Below, piece after piece: positions 63,563 through 64,000 of a stretch of DNA of 64,000 nt. Source of the stretch: Georgenia satyanarayanai (GTDB taxonomy: Bacteria; Actinomycetota; Actinomycetes; Actinomycetales; Actinomycetaceae); the NCBI RefSeq assembly GCF_009193135.1, contig NZ_VUKC01000008.1:62001-126000 (forward strand). The letters are read 5' to 3'. The position numbers and the translations under genes are program-made. Under the pieces are notes generated by a model that was given only the letters and a program-made list of their open reading frames with translations, had not been told where the DNA came from and did no database searches. Each line of letters opens with the position of its first letter. Position 1 is the first letter of the stretch.

Positions 63563-64000
63563 GTGACCATCGCGCACGCCGCTGTCTATGGCGATGGCCG
63601 AGCGCGGGCGCAGTCGCGTGGACTCTCCGGCATCCACGACCGCGCGCGAGCCGTCGCGGGGATGGCGTGGGTCGAGCTCCACCGGCCCGATGCGGAGGAG
63701 GTCCGGGCGGTGGCCGAGGAGTTCGGCATCCATGTGGTCGCCGTCGAGGACGCGATCAGACAGCACCAGCGGCCCAAGACGGAGCGTTACGGGGACGTCC
63801 GGCTCACGGTGCTGCTCCCGGGCCGGTACGTCGAGGCGGAGGAGCGGGTGGAGTTCGGTGAGATCTGCATCCTCACCGGCAGCGACTTCGTCGTGGCGCT
63901 GCACCACACCGACGGGTGGGACGCCGGGGTGGTGCGTGAGCTGGAGGGGACGGCGGACGTGCTGCGACTCGGTCCCGGCGCGGTGCTCCACGTGATGGTC
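63563..64000 (+). CDS. corA: CorA-family Mg/Co transporter, 3' part outside window
   Basis: 146 codons open from GTG 63563 to the right edge without a stop. The N-terminal cytoplasmic domain is recognisable: AGMAWVELHRPDAEEVRAV, VVAVEDAIRQHQRPKTERYG, EICILTGSDFVVALHH. The membrane helices with the GMN motif lie beyond the window. CACGAT six bases before the GTG is a weak leaderless -10. Confidence 0.88.
   Translation, partial: MTIAHAAVYGDGRARAQSRGLSGIHDRARAVAGMAWVELHRPDAEEVRAVAEEFGIHVVAVEDAIRQHQRPKTERYGDVRLTVLLPGRYVEAEERVEFGEICILTGSDFVVALHHTDGWDAGVVRELEGTADVLRLGPGAVLHVMV

Overview
The window is very GC-rich with an extreme third-position G/C bias. It carries a single-polypeptide pyruvate dehydrogenase E1 (aceE), a PucR-type regulator beside fabD-fabH-acpP-fabF, polyphosphate glucokinase, an F420-dependent LLM oxidoreductase, two DUF3052 proteins and a type A RNase P RNA. 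Together these point to a Gram-positive actinobacterium, probably Micrococcales (Cellulomonadaceae or Bogoriellaceae-like); the genus is inference. No plasmid, phage, transposon or CRISPR signature was seen, so this reads as ordinary chromosome.

Layout. 1-4716 (minus): type II fatty-acid synthesis operon (fabF cut by the left edge) with its probable activator fasR. 4.8-11.3 kb: a small conserved protein, Zn alcohol dehydrogenase, aceE, the DUF3052/peroxiredoxin/VOC group and tRNA-Val. 11.3-20.2 kb: membrane acyltransferase, WYL regulator with a VOC protein, a 52-residue Cys-rich protein, a CstR-like repressor with a CoA-disulfide reductase-rhodanese fusion behind a palindromic operator, a beta-carbonic anhydrase, aldo/keto reductase and OsmC. 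20.3-24.7 kb: a translationally coupled Nif3 / degenerate zinc-ribbon / RNase H-phosphatase-like operon ending in rnpB. 25.9-35.2 kb: ABC exporter, S4 protein, ppgK with a metallo-beta-lactamase, AraC regulator, map, panB. 35.3-41.1 kb: cyclase, ThDP enzyme and M20 amidohydrolase in one run, two VOC genes and a SigG-like sigma factor. 41.3-50.8 kb: mixed metabolic genes, an orphan Stealth glycosyltransferase and an orphan cytochrome b. 50.8-57.2 kb (minus): a seven-gene operon of a sulfonate/nitrate-type ABC importer plus acyl-CoA ligase, thioesterase and MDR dehydrogenase, preceded by a 24-codon leader peptide. 57.3-64 kb: CBS protein, thioesterase, SNF2-type helicase, ABC exporter and the start of corA.

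Recurring themes. At least 14 protein genes have a TANNNT -10 hexamer 6-8 bases before the start codon, which implies leaderless mRNAs. Converging genes overlap at their 3' ends four times. Two families of palindromic intergenic elements recur. The strongest candidates for further work are the leader-peptide-controlled operon at 50784-57196, the persulfide-sensing locus at 14580-16608, the dispersed 66-bp palindrome, and two proteins of one operon that have both lost their family's key residues.
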